64,000 nt of DNA from Herbidospora mongoliensis (GTDB taxonomy: Bacteria > Actinomycetota > Actinomycetes > Streptosporangiales > Streptosporangiaceae): the NCBI RefSeq assembly GCF_001570545.1, contig NZ_BBXD01000010.1, positions 186,001-250,000 on the forward strand, written 5' to 3'. How positions within the stretch are numbered: the first letter of the stretch is position 1; each line of letters starts with the position of its first letter. This document shows positions 7,724 through 15,499 of this stretch, in pieces. The position numbers and the translations under genes were made by a program. The notes under the pieces were generated by a model. That model saw only the letters and a program-made list of their open reading frames with translations, was not told where the DNA came from and made no database searches.

Positions 7724-9412
7724 CTAGTCGCCGCTGCGCGCCTTGAACAGCGCCCGCTTGGCGGCCTTGCCGACGTTGCGGTCGGGGTGGGCCTCGGCGA
7801 TGGCTTCGAGGAGTTCGTCGAGGTGGGGGTGGCGGACCTTCCAGATCACGTCGAGCAGGCTGATCAGGTCGGTCGCCGGGCCGATGTCCTCCAGGCTGCT
7901 GACGAACTCGGCGCGGCCCAGGCCCGCCGAGATGGTCCACATGTCGAGGATCAGCCAGTGGGTGTCGGCCGGGGTGGGCTCCGGCGCGTCTTCGACCTCG
8001 AGCTGGGTGAGGTGGGTCGCGGCGTAGGAGCGCAGCGACTCCTCGTTGAGGGCCTTGCGCCAGGCGGGGACGGCCACCTCGCCGAGCTGACCGACCAGGG
8101 AGGCGGCCTGGACGCGTACGAGAGCGTCGGACTCGTCTTCCACGGCGGCGCCCAGCAGTTCCTCGGCGGCCTGGGCGGGCTCGCGCAGGCGCATCCAGGC
8201 GGCGAACTCGGCGTCGGCCTCTTCCTCGGACATGTCGGCGCTGAGCGACAGCAGGTCGTGGGCCGTCATCGCGTCGATGGCGGGGCGGGCGTCGATGTCG
8301 AGGTCGGCCTCGTCGACCAGGTGGACGACGCCCTCGGTGCCTAGGGAGGTCAGCTTGATCGTCTCGCCGTCGACCTCGGCCATGCCGTAGCCGCTCAGCC
8401 AGGCGAGCACGGAGACCAGCGGGTCGCCTGCCGCCTCCCAGGCGGCGTCGCCCAGGTCGTCGTAGTCGCGGACCGCTTCGGCCAGCTCCTCGCGCAGCTC
8501 GTCGAGCGGTTTCTGGCCGCCCCCGAGCAGGACGCGGATCAGCGTCTCGCGGGTCAGGCCGGACAGGGCCAGGGTCAGCTCGTCGTCTTCGAGCTCGGGG
8601 TCGCCGTAGTCGACCGAGCCGAGGCCGAGCATCCAGGCGTCGAGGACGTCTTCGTCGTCGTCGAACGGCCAGGCGGCGGTGTCGGAGTCGATGCCCACGG
8701 TGTCGTCGCCGGTGGGGGCGACGAACTCCAGGTCGATCGCGAGGTTCCAGAGGTTCCACAGGTTCGGCGGGCCGTCGAGACCGAGGGCGGTCACGGCCTC
8801 GTCGACCTCGCTGTCGGCCAGCAGCGTGTCGGTGCCGACCTTGCGGTCGGTGCCGATCCAGACGGACAGGTCACGGGCCTGCGCGATCAGCGGCACCAGG
8901 CGGGCCTGGGCGGCCAGTTCGCCGTCGGGGCGCAGCCGCAGGGTGGGCAGCTCGGCGATCTCGTCGGCGAAGGGCTCGAAGTCACCGAGACCGTCGTCCT
9001 CCTCGCCGTCGTCCTCGTCGTCCCACTCCTGCTCGCCGATGTCCTCCATGCGGTCGACGAAGTCGTCTTCCAGCGCGTCGAGCTCGTTGAGCAGCAGCTC
9101 GATCCGGTCGGAGCCGACCGTCAGACGGCTGGTCTCGTCGAGGAAGGTGAGGTAGGCCCGCAAGGACGGCACCATCACGTCGGCGGCGGCGTCGGGGTCT
9201 TCGACCACCTGGGGCAGTCGCTCCAGGAGAAGGGGGCGCAGATCGTCGCGGCGCCAGTGGCCCACGTCGGAACGCTGGCTCAGGCGGTGCCACAGGGCTG
9301 CCGAGCCGACCAGGTCGGGGTCGCTTTCCGGGGCGTTGGCCGGCACCCAGAGAAGGAATTCCTGGAGCAGTGGACGCAGTTCAGCCGCGGCTGCCTCAAT
9401 GCGATCTGTCAC
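7724..9412 (-). CDS. Acidic HEAT-repeat-like protein of unknown function, 562 aa
   Basis: A very acidic cytosolic protein. It has an Asp/Glu-rich stretch at about residues 128-150 and further acidic patches, an all-helical prediction throughout, and a C-terminal part (about 425-562) resembling HEAT-type helical repeats (LVRVQAASLVGQLGEVAVPAWRKAL and similar). It has no membrane segment, signal peptide or catalytic motif. Related hypothetical proteins seem common in Streptosporangiales, but I know no function; a scaffold or protein-interaction role is inference. A perfect 12-bp palindrome lies 33 bp upstream of the start. It may form a unit with ndgR, which lies upstream on the same strand with a 63-bp gap. 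Confidence 0.82.
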   Translation of the reverse strand: MTDRIEAAAAELRPLLQEFLLWVPANAPESDPDLVGSAALWHRLSQRSDVGHWRRDDLRPLLLERLPQVVEDPDAAADVMVPSLRAYLTFLDETSRLTVGSDRIELLLNELDALEDDFVDRMEDIGEQEWDDEDDGEEDDGLGDFEPFADEIAELPTLRLRPDGELAAQARLVPLIAQARDLSVWIGTDRKVGTDTLLADSEVDEAVTALGLDGPPNLWNLWNLAIDLEFVAPTGDDTVGIDSDTAAWPFDDDEDVLDAWMLGLGSVDYGDPELEDDELTLALSGLTRETLIRVLLGGGQKPLDELREELAEAVRDYDDLGDAAWEAAGDPLVSVLAWLSGYGMAEVDGETIKLTSLGTEGVVHLVDEADLDIDARPAIDAMTAHDLLSLSADMSEEEADAEFAAWMRLREPAQAAEELLGAAVEDESDALVRVQAASLVGQLGEVAVPAWRKALNEESLRSYAATHLTQLEVEDAPEPTPADTHWLILDMWTISAGLGRAEFVSSLEDIGPATDLISLLDVIWKVRHPHLDELLEAIAEAHPDRNVGKAAKRALFKARSGD

Positions 9413-9444
9413 CCCGCCAGCCTAGGCCCAACGGACGGGGCCAT

Positions 9445-9456
9445 CTAACCGGTTAG
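9445..9456. promoter_or_regulatory. Perfect 12-bp palindrome CTAACCGGTTAG
   Basis: A perfect palindrome lying between the ndgR stop and the start of the acidic protein. Its length and A/T-bearing arms in a GC-rich context fit an operator. The regulator is unknown. Confidence 0.35.
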
Positions 9457-9475
9457 CCCTTGTTCAGGCCCCGGT

Positions 9476-10204
9476 TCAGGCCCCGTTGGCGCCCGCCCGG
9501 CGCATCGACTCGGTGATGCGGTCGGCGGCGCTGACGACGGGGGCGGCGTGGAGGCGGCCGGGGGTGCGGGTGAGACGCTCTATGGGACCCGAGACCGACA
9601 CTGAGGCGATCACCTTGCCGCCCGCGCCCCGGATGGGCGCCGAGACCGAGGCGACGCCCTGCTCGCGCTCGCCGACGCTGTGGGCCCAGCCGCGCCGCCG
9701 CACGCTGGCGAGGGTGGCGGCGGTGAACTTGGCGCCGCGCAGGCCCCGGTGGAGCCGGTCGGGCTCCTCCCAGGCCAGCAGGATCTGGGCGGCCGACCCG
9801 GCGGTCATCGGCAGCGCCGACCCGACCGGCACGGTGTCGCGCAGGCCGCTGGCGCGTTCGGCCGCGGCGACGCAGACCCGCTCGTCGCCCTGACGGCGGT
9901 AGAGCTGGGCGCTCTCCCCGGTGAGGTCACGCAATTGGGTCAGGACGGGACCCGCGACGGCCAGCAGCCGATCTTCGCCGGCGGCGGTGGACAATTCGGA
10001 CAACCTCGGCCCCAATATGAAACGCCCCTGCGTGTCGCGGGTGACGATCCTGTGGTGTTCGAGCGCCACCGCGAGCCGGTGGGCGGTGGGCCGGGCCAGC
10101 CCTGTGGCCTGGACCAACTGCGCCAGCGACGCCGGTCCGGCCTCCAGGGCGTTGAGCACGAGGACGGCCTTGTCGAGTACGCCGACTCCGCTAGAGTTGT
10201 CCAT
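9476..10204 (-). CDS. ndgR: IclR-family regulator of leuCD (NdgR type)
   Basis: A 242-residue IclR-family regulator. The N-terminal winged helix-turn-helix is at about residues 10-70 (ASLAQLVQATGLARPTAHRLAVAL). The C-terminal effector domain contains GSALPMTAGSAAQILLAW and GVASVSAPIRGAGGKVIASVSVSGP. Its position divergent from leuC matches NdgR of Streptomyces and its relatives, which control leucine and other amino-acid biosynthesis and metabolism; this function is from the family and the context. The start codon lies inside the first of two 35-bp boxes, so autoregulation is likely. A 12-bp tandem duplication (GTTCAGGCCCCG, about 9463-9486) spans the stop codon, with the second copy encoding the last residues. 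Confidence 0.93.
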   Translation of the reverse strand: MDNSSGVGVLDKAVLVLNALEAGPASLAQLVQATGLARPTAHRLAVALEHHRIVTRDTQGRFILGPRLSELSTAAGEDRLLAVAGPVLTQLRDLTGESAQLYRRQGDERVCVAAAERASGLRDTVPVGSALPMTAGSAAQILLAWEEPDRLHRGLRGAKFTAATLASVRRRGWAHSVGEREQGVASVSAPIRGAGGKVIASVSVSGPIERLTRTPGRLHAAPVVSAADRITESMRRAGANGA

Positions 10205-10235
10205 ACCCCGATACTGCCGTCTCGCTATCCGAGAT
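10201..10235 (+). promoter_or_regulatory. ndgR/leuC box 1
   Basis: A 35-bp block beginning CCATACCCCGATACT and ending in the inverted repeat TCTCGCTATCCGAGA. It matches the block at 10271-10305 at about 26 of 35 positions, in the same orientation, exactly 70 bp away. It includes the ndgR start codon on the opposite strand. The likely ligand is NdgR itself. Confidence 0.6.
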
Positions 10236-10270
10236 GCAACCGCAGTAGCGGCGGTATGAGGATACGCTGT

Positions 10271-10305
10271 CCATATCCCGATATTTCTATCTCATGATAA
10301 GAGAT
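10271..10305 (+). promoter_or_regulatory. ndgR/leuC box 2
   Basis: The second copy of the 35-bp block, beginning CCATATCCCGATATT and ending in the imperfect inverted repeat TCTCATGATAAGAGA. It lies 18 bp upstream of leuC, where bound protein would block or activate leuC transcription. Confidence 0.6.
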
Positions 10306-10323
10306 GAGGAGGCGTTGGAGACC

Positions 10324-11712
10324 ATGGGACGCACACTGGCCGAGAAGGTCTGGGAGCAGCACGTCGTCAGGCGTGCCGAAGGTGAGCCCGACCTGCTCTT
10401 CATCGACCTCCACCTCATTCACGAGGTGACCAGCCCGCAGGCGTTCGACGGGCTCCGCATGGCCGGGCGGCCGGTACGCCGGCCCGATCTGACCATCGCC
10501 ACCGAAGACCACAACGTGCCGACGATCCGCGGCCCGATCTCCGACCCGGTGTCCCGTGCCCAGGTCGAGACGCTGCGCAAGAACACCGCCGAGTTCGGCA
10601 TCCGGCTCCACCCGATGGGCGACGCCGGGCAGGGCGTGGTGCACATCATCGGCCCGCAGTTCGGGCTGACCCAGCCGGGCATGACGATCGTCTGCGGCGA
10701 CAGCCACACCTCGACCCACGGCGCCTTCGGCGGCATCGCGTTCGGCATCGGCACCTCCGAGGTCGAACACGTGCTGGCCACGCAGACGCTGCCGGCCTAC
10801 CGGCCGAAGACGATGGCGATCGAGGTCAAGGGCGCGCTGCCCTACGGCGTCACGGCCAAAGACCTGATCCTGGCGATCATCGCCCAGATCGGCACCGGCG
10901 GCGGCCAGGGCTACATCGTCGAATACCGGGGCGAGGCCATCCGCGCCCTGTCGATGGAAGGCCGCATGACGGTCTGCAACATGTCCATCGAGGCGGGCGC
11001 CCGCGCCGGCCTGATCGCCCCCGACGAGACCACCTTCAACTACCTCAAGGGCCGTCCGCACGCCCCTGAGGACGCCGCGTGGGACCAGGCGGTCGAATAC
11101 TGGAAGACGCTGCGCACCGACGACGACGCCGTCTTCGACAAGGTCGTGGAGATCGACGCCGCGACGCTCTCCCCGTTCGTGACCTGGGGCACGAACCCGG
11201 GCCAGGGCGCGCCGCTGAGCTCGGTCGTCCCGGCGCCCGAGCAGTTCGGCGACCCGATCGAGCGCTCCTCCGCCGAGCGGGCGCTGGAGTACATGGGGCT
11301 GACCGCGGGCACCCGGCTCACCGACGTCGAGGTCGACACGGTGTTCGTCGGGTCGTGCACCAACGGCCGGCTCGAAGACCTCCGGGCCGCCGCCGAGATC
11401 CTCCAGGGCCGCCAGGTCCGCACCCGCACGCTGATCGTGCCGGGCTCGATGATGGTCAAGCTCCAGGCCGAGGCCGAAGGGCTGCACGAGGTGTTCCGGG
11501 CCGCCGGGGCCGAGTGGCGGGAGGCCGGGTGCTCGATGTGCCTGGGCATGAACCCCGACATCCTCGCGCCGGGGGAGCGCAGCGCCTCCACGTCCAACCG
11601 CAACTTCGAGGGCCGGCAGGGCAAGGGTGGCCGCACCCACCTGGTGTCGCCGCAGGTCGCCGCCGCGACCGCCGTCACCGGCAAGCTGACCGCCCCCGCC
11701 GACCTCGTCTGA
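10324..11712 (+). CDS. leuC: 3-isopropylmalate dehydratase large subunit
   Basis: A 462-residue aconitase-family subunit. With LeuD it isomerises 2- to 3-isopropylmalate in leucine biosynthesis, using a 4Fe-4S cluster. Visible motifs are [20 protein letters not shown] (about residues 125-144), VGSCTNGR (around 343) and [10 protein letters not shown] (around 403-412), which supply the cluster cysteines and substrate contacts. The start is the ATG at 10324 ([15 protein letters not shown]) with a GGAG site 6 bp away; an in-frame ATG at 10294 would add ten unlikely residues and overlap regulatory box 2. leuD follows 17 bp after the stop. Confidence 0.98.
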   Translation: MGRTLAEKVWEQHVVRRAEGEPDLLFIDLHLIHEVTSPQAFDGLRMAGRPVRRPDLTIATEDHNVPTIRGPISDPVSRAQVETLRKNTAEFGIRLHPMGDAGQGVVHIIGPQFGLTQPGMTIVCGDSHTSTHGAFGGIAFGIGTSEVEHVLATQTLPAYRPKTMAIEVKGALPYGVTAKDLILAIIAQIGTGGGQGYIVEYRGEAIRALSMEGRMTVCNMSIEAGARAGLIAPDETTFNYLKGRPHAPEDAAWDQAVEYWKTLRTDDDAVFDKVVEIDAATLSPFVTWGTNPGQGAPLSSVVPAPEQFGDPIERSSAERALEYMGLTAGTRLTDVEVDTVFVGSCTNGRLEDLRAAAEILQGRQVRTRTLIVPGSMMVKLQAEAEGLHEVFRAAGAEWREAGCSMCLGMNPDILAPGERSASTSNRNFEGRQGKGGRTHLVSPQVAAATAVTGKLTAPADLV

Positions 11713-11729
11713 CCCGGAGACCCACGATC

Positions 11730-12317
11730 ATGGACGCCTTCGTCACCCACACCGGCACCGCCGTCCCGCTGCGGCGCAGCAACGTCGACACCGACCAGAT
11801 CATCCCGGCCGTCTGGCTCAAGCAGGTCAGCCGCACCGGTTTCGAGAAGGGCCTGTTCGCGGCCTGGCGCGAAGACCCGTCGTTCGTGCTGAACGACCCC
11901 GCCTACAGCGGCGCCTCGATCCTGGTCTCCGGCCCCGACTTCGGTACCGGCTCCTCCCGTGAGCACGCCGTCTGGGCCCTGCAGCAATACGGCTTCCGCG
12001 CCGTCATCGCCGCCCGCTTCGGCGACATCTTCCGCAACAACTCCACCAAGATGGGCCTGCTCCCGGTGATCCTGTCCCCGGAGGCGGTGGAGACCCTCCA
12101 GAAGGCCATCGAGGCCGACCCGGCGACCGAGATCACCGTCGACCTGTCCGAGCGTCAGGTGCGCGCCGTGGGCGAGGCGTGGTCGTTCGAGATCGACGAC
12201 TACACCCGCTGGCGGCTGCTCGAGGGCCTCGACGACATCGGGCTGACCCTGCGGCACGCCGACGCCATCACGGCGTACGAGAGCGAGCGGCAGCCGTGGC
12301 TGCCGAAGACGGCCTGA
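11730..12317 (+). CDS. leuD: 3-isopropylmalate dehydratase small subunit
   Basis: A 195-residue partner of LeuC. The swivel-domain motifs are present: [16 protein letters not shown] (about residues 15-30), [17 protein letters not shown] (around 71-87), and [16 protein letters not shown] (around 97-112). The length is normal for the family. The start is the ATG at 11730, preceded by CCCGGAGACC. The 3' end overlaps a small conserved-looking gene (12296) by 22 bp, so the operon probably reads leuC-leuD-orf84. Confidence 0.98.
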   Translation: MDAFVTHTGTAVPLRRSNVDTDQIIPAVWLKQVSRTGFEKGLFAAWREDPSFVLNDPAYSGASILVSGPDFGTGSSREHAVWALQQYGFRAVIAARFGDIFRNNSTKMGLLPVILSPEAVETLQKAIEADPATEITVDLSERQVRAVGEAWSFEIDDYTRWRLLEGLDDIGLTLRHADAITAYESERQPWLPKTA

Positions 12318-12550
12318 CGCGGCCGGAAGACGAACCGGAAGCCGAACTGGCGCGGCGGCTGCGCGACACGCAGCGCCGCGTCAGGGACCTTCCCGTCACC
12401 GGCGAGGAGCGAGAACGCCTCGCCCGGCGGCTTCTCGCTATCTGTGATGTGGCAAAGCGTGACATTCCCCACGCAACTACCCGGTTGGACAGCTTGATCG
12501 CCTTCCTGGACGGGGAATTCGACACGCCGAGTAGCGGTGAATTCACGTAA
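12296..12550 (+). CDS. Small conserved-looking protein, 84 aa
   Basis: A helical, charged 84-residue protein starting at a GTG ([15 protein letters not shown]) within the 3' end of leuD. The body ([36 protein letters not shown]) suggests two or three amphipathic helices. It contains one Cys and has no membrane segment. I have no firm function; small helical proteins are found between leuD and hup in related actinobacteria as far as I recall. The start is uncertain because the same frame stays open further upstream inside leuD. Translational coupling to leuD is likely. Confidence 0.75.
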   Translation: MAAEDGLTRPEDEPEAELARRLRDTQRRVRDLPVTGEERERLARRLLAICDVAKRDIPHATTRLDSLIAFLDGEFDTPSSGEFT

Positions 12551-12555
12551 GGTGA

Positions 12556-12584
12556 TTGAGTCGCACGCGTTCCTCCCCTACTTT
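12556..12584 (+). promoter_or_regulatory. Candidate hup promoter
   Basis: TTGAGT (12556-12561), 17 bp, TACTTT (12579-12584), 27 bp before the hup start. A 9-bp sequence within the spacer (12570-12578, TTCCTCCCC) is exactly complementary to the hup ribosome-binding region (12598-12606), so any longer transcript from upstream could mask the site. Confidence 0.55.
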
Positions 12585-12610
12585 CAAAGCGCGTAAGGGG
12601 GAGGAACCAC

Positions 12611-12910
12611 ATGAACAAGAAGGAACTCGTCGACGCCATCGCCGACCGCGTCGGTGACAAGAAGACGGCGGCCGAAGCGATCAACGCGGTCATCGACGCC
12701 ATTCAGCAGGCAGTGGCCAGTGGCGACAAGGTCTCGATCACCGGCTTCGGCGCTTTCGAAATGGCGCACAAGCCGGCCCGCACCGCTCGGAACCCTTCCA
12801 CGGGGGATCCGATCAAGGTGGCCGAGAGCTGGGCACCCAAGTTCCGTCCGGGGGCCGATTTCAAGGAACTGGTCAACGCGGGCGGAAAGAAGCAGCAGAA
12901 GAAGAAGTAG
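12611..12910 (+). CDS. hup: HU-family nucleoid protein
   Basis: A 99-residue HU protein that bends and compacts DNA as a dimer. It starts with the typical MNKKELVDAIADRVG and carries the KVSITGFGAFEMAHKPARTARNPSTGDPIKV segment, whose Arg/Asn/Pro tip intercalates DNA. It ends with a short lysine-rich tail (KKQQKKK), much shorter than the tail of mycobacterial HupB. A strong GGAGGAA site lies 5 bp before the ATG. The gene has its own promoter, and repeat family A follows immediately after its stop, where it may serve as a terminator. Confidence 0.97.
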   Translation: MNKKELVDAIADRVGDKKTAAEAINAVIDAIQQAVASGDKVSITGFGAFEMAHKPARTARNPSTGDPIKVAESWAPKFRPGADFKELVNAGGKKQQKKK

Positions 12911-12971
12911 CGAAGCGAGACGCGGACGGCCGAAGGCCGGCCGTGGCTCGCGCTCTGAATCTGGCTCAAAG
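12911..12971 (+). repeat. Dispersed repeat family A, copy 1
   Basis: A 61-bp element starting right after the hup stop. It contains nested inverted repeats (GCGAG...CTCGC around ACGGCC...GGCCGT) and so can fold into a hairpin. It shares 20 exact bases (GACGCGGACGGCCGAAGGCC) with the reverse-oriented copy at 29688-29727, and CTCGCGCTCTGAATCTG with the copy at 49051-49092. Confidence 0.7.
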
Positions 12972-13024
12972 CACGTGGAAAACGGCGCACCCGATCCATT
13001 TCGTTTCGGGGGCGCCGTTCCTTT

Positions 13025-13939
13025 TCAGGGCACCGGGAATGTGCTGAGCGTGATGAACGTGATCGCGCCGTCGGCCAGCACGATGTTGACCCGCTGGCCC
13101 GGCCGGAGCAGCCGCAGCGGCCCCGCGTCGAAGGCCTCGGCCGGGAACGGCACCTCGGTGCCGTCGTCGAGGTAGACCGACCCGGAACGGGTCTCGTCGT
13201 CGAAGGTCTTCACCGTCGCCTGCACGCCGCCAGGGTAGTCGATGTAGGACGCCAGACCCCGGATGATGATCTCCAGGCCGAGCTCGAAGCGGTAGTCGTT
13301 GGACTCGTCGGCGAAGTAGGGCGCCATGGCGGTCATGTTGGGATATTGCTCGGGCGGCAGATCCCGGAAGTAGGCCGACATCTCGTCGCGCTGCTGTTCC
13401 CACTCGGTCTCGCCGCTCTCGCGCCAGCGCTCGGCCCAGACGCTCTCCTCGAGGGTGAAGCCGTCGAGGAAGGTCGACAGCAGGTCACCCGCCATCGCGG
13501 CGACCCGGTCGGGCATGCCGCTGGAGCGGATGATCGCCACCAGGCGCTCGACGTGGGGGAGCAGTTCGGGCGTGAAGGGCACGTGGGCCATGGAGATCCA
13601 CGCCATGTCGCGGTGTTCGCTCAGCCGCCGACGGCCGTTGCGGGCGAAGTCCTTGAGCTGCTCGGCCCAGTTGGCCGGGTCGGGGTCGGGCAGGGTGTGG
13701 CCGTCGAACATCCGGGTGTACATGAGCCGGAAGAGGTCGCTCTTGTTCTCGACGTGCGCGTAGAGGGCGGACACCGCCACGCCGAGCTCGGCCGCCACCT
13801 GGCGCATGCTGATCCGGTGGTAGCCCTCGCGGTCGAGGACGACGAAGGCGGCCTCGATGATGCGGGCGCGGGTGAGCGGGACCCGCGCGGGACGCTTGGG
13901 TTCCTTGTCCTTCTCCCACGGGGGCGTCGGCATGATCAT
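13025..13939 (-). CDS. TetR-family repressor with C-terminal OB-fold-like domain
   Basis: A 304-residue regulator, longer than the usual 190-230. The N-terminal TetR helix-turn-helix is at about residues 20-67 (ISMRQVAAELGVAVSALYAHVENKSDLFRLM). A helical ligand-binding domain follows to about residue 235. The last about 65 residues (from VQATVKTFDDETRSG to the end) look like a small beta-barrel of the cold-shock/OB type: alternating strands, LDDGTEVPFP, and LLRPGQRVNIVLADG. It is divergent from an MFS exporter, and four palindromes lie between the genes, so it most likely represses both. What the extra domain does is unknown. Confidence 0.92.
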   Translation of the reverse strand: MIMPTPPWEKDKEPKRPARVPLTRARIIEAAFVVLDREGYHRISMRQVAAELGVAVSALYAHVENKSDLFRLMYTRMFDGHTLPDPDPANWAEQLKDFARNGRRRLSEHRDMAWISMAHVPFTPELLPHVERLVAIIRSSGMPDRVAAMAGDLLSTFLDGFTLEESVWAERWRESGETEWEQQRDEMSAYFRDLPPEQYPNMTAMAPYFADESNDYRFELGLEIIIRGLASYIDYPGGVQATVKTFDDETRSGSVYLDDGTEVPFPAEAFDAGPLRLLRPGQRVNIVLADGAITFITLSTFPVP

Positions 13940-13966
13940 GCCTCTACCTTCTCACTCCATTGTGCT

Positions 13967-14035
13967 GAACAGTGTTCTTGTGTGGTGAACAGTGTTCATG
14001 CTAGAACAGTGTTCATTCGCTATTGAACACTGTTC
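13967..14035. promoter_or_regulatory. Array of four 11-bp palindromic operators
   Basis: Four perfect palindromes of the form GAACAnTGTTC lie at 13967-13977, 13987-13997, 14004-14014 and 14025-14035. Three are GAACAGTGTTC and one is GAACACTGTTC. Centre spacings are 20, 17 and 21 bp, close to two helical turns. They fill the gap between the divergent tetR and MFS genes and are the expected binding sites of that TetR protein. Confidence 0.85.
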
Positions 14036-14053
14036 TCCTCCCGGGGGTAAACC

Positions 14054-15499
14054 ATGTCCCAGTCAGTCGCGGAATCAGCCGCGGCCCAGGGCTACCGGTG
14101 GCGGTGGCCGGCCCTCTTCGTCATCCTCGGCGCCGAGATCATGGACCTGATCGACGCCATGGTCACCAACATCGCGGGTCCGCACATCCAGGCCGAGCTG
14201 GGCGGCTCCGAGACGCTGCTCCAGTGGCTCGGCGCCGCCTACACCCTGGCCATGGCCACGGGCCTGCTCACCGGAGGCCGTCTCGGTGACGTCTTCGGCC
14301 GCCGCCGCATGTTCCTCGTCGGCGCCGTGGGCTTCACCCTCAGCTCCCTGCTGTGCGGGGTCGCCATGTCGCCCGAGATGCTCGTCGGCTCGCGGGCCCT
14401 CCAGGGCCTGTTCGCCGCGGTCATGCTGCCGCAGGGGCTCGGCATGATCCGCGAGATGTTCCCGCCCGCGGAGATGGGTAAGGCGTTCGGCATGTTCGGG
14501 CCGGTCATGGGCCTGGCCTCGGTCGGCGGGCCGATCCTGGCCGGATTCCTGATCGACGCCGACTTCTTCGGCACCGGGTGGCGCATGATCTTCCTGATCA
14601 ACCTGCCCATCGGGCTGCTGGCGCTCGCGGGGGGCCTGCGCTATCTGCCGGAGTCGAAGTCGCCCAACCCGCCCTCGCTCGACCTGCTCGGCGTCGTGTT
14701 CGCCTCGGCCGCCGGGCTGCTCATCGTCTTCCCGCTGGTCCAGGGCCGCGAGCACGACTGGCCCGCGTGGGCGTTCGTGATGATGGCCGCCTCGGTCGCG
14801 GTGTTCGGGCTGTTCGGGTGGTACCAGGCCCGGCGCACCCGGACGGGCCGTGACCCGCTCGTCGAGGGCAGCCTGTTCCGCAAGCGCGCCTTCAACGGCG
14901 GTCTGGTCACCGGCCTCGTCTTCTTCGCCGGCATGTCGGGGTTCATGCTGGTCTTCAACCTCTACACCCAGATCGGGCTGCACTACTCGCCGCTCAAGGC
15001 GGGCCTGGCGGGCGTCCCGTGGTCGGTCGGCATGATCATCGGGTTCGGGCTGGCCCAGCCGCTGCTCAAGTTCGGCCGCCGCTGCCTTCAGGGCGGCACC
15101 CTGCTGATGACCCTCGGCGTCGTGCTGGTCTGGGTGACCCTCCAGATCGCCGGGATCGGCGTCACCCCCTGGCAGCTCACCCCCGGCCTGATCGTCACCG
15201 GCATCGGCATGGGCCTGCTGATGGCGCCCTTCTTCAACCTGGTCCTCGCCGGAGTGGAGGACCGCGAGTCCGGGTCGGCGTCGGGCGCGCTCACCGCGGT
15301 GCAGCAACTCGGCGGGGCGCTCGGCGTCGCGCTGCTCGGCACGGTCTTCTTCGGCCGCCTGGGCGACATCCCGAGCCCGGAGACCTTCGAGAGCGCGATG
15401 GAGACCACGCTCTGGGTGACCGCGGGGATGCTGCTGCTCACCTTCGTGGTGTCGTTCCTGCTGCCCAAGCACGTGAAGGAAGAAGACCTACAGCACTAG
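14054..15499 (+). CDS. DHA2-family MFS drug exporter (14 TM type)
   Basis: A 481-residue membrane protein of the EmrB/QacA family that exports drugs or lipophilic compounds using proton motive force. TM1 carries the D-containing motif MDLIDAMVTNIAGPHIQ. The GGRLGDVFGRRRMF loop between TM2 and TM3 is the MFS motif A, and motif C appears as MGLASVGGPILAGFL. About 14 hydrophobic segments are present. The ATG at 14054 has a GGGGG site. It is divergently arranged with the TetR gene and preceded by the four-operator array, so inducible efflux is expected. The stop overlaps the convergent cofC gene by 12 bp. Confidence 0.94.
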   Translation: MSQSVAESAAAQGYRWRWPALFVILGAEIMDLIDAMVTNIAGPHIQAELGGSETLLQWLGAAYTLAMATGLLTGGRLGDVFGRRRMFLVGAVGFTLSSLLCGVAMSPEMLVGSRALQGLFAAVMLPQGLGMIREMFPPAEMGKAFGMFGPVMGLASVGGPILAGFLIDADFFGTGWRMIFLINLPIGLLALAGGLRYLPESKSPNPPSLDLLGVVFASAAGLLIVFPLVQGREHDWPAWAFVMMAASVAVFGLFGWYQARRTRTGRDPLVEGSLFRKRAFNGGLVTGLVFFAGMSGFMLVFNLYTQIGLHYSPLKAGLAGVPWSVGMIIGFGLAQPLLKFGRRCLQGGTLLMTLGVVLVWVTLQIAGIGVTPWQLTPGLIVTGIGMGLLMAPFFNLVLAGVEDRESGSASGALTAVQQLGGALGVALLGTVFFGRLGDIPSPETFESAMETTLWVTAGMLLLTFVVSFLLPKHVKEEDLQH

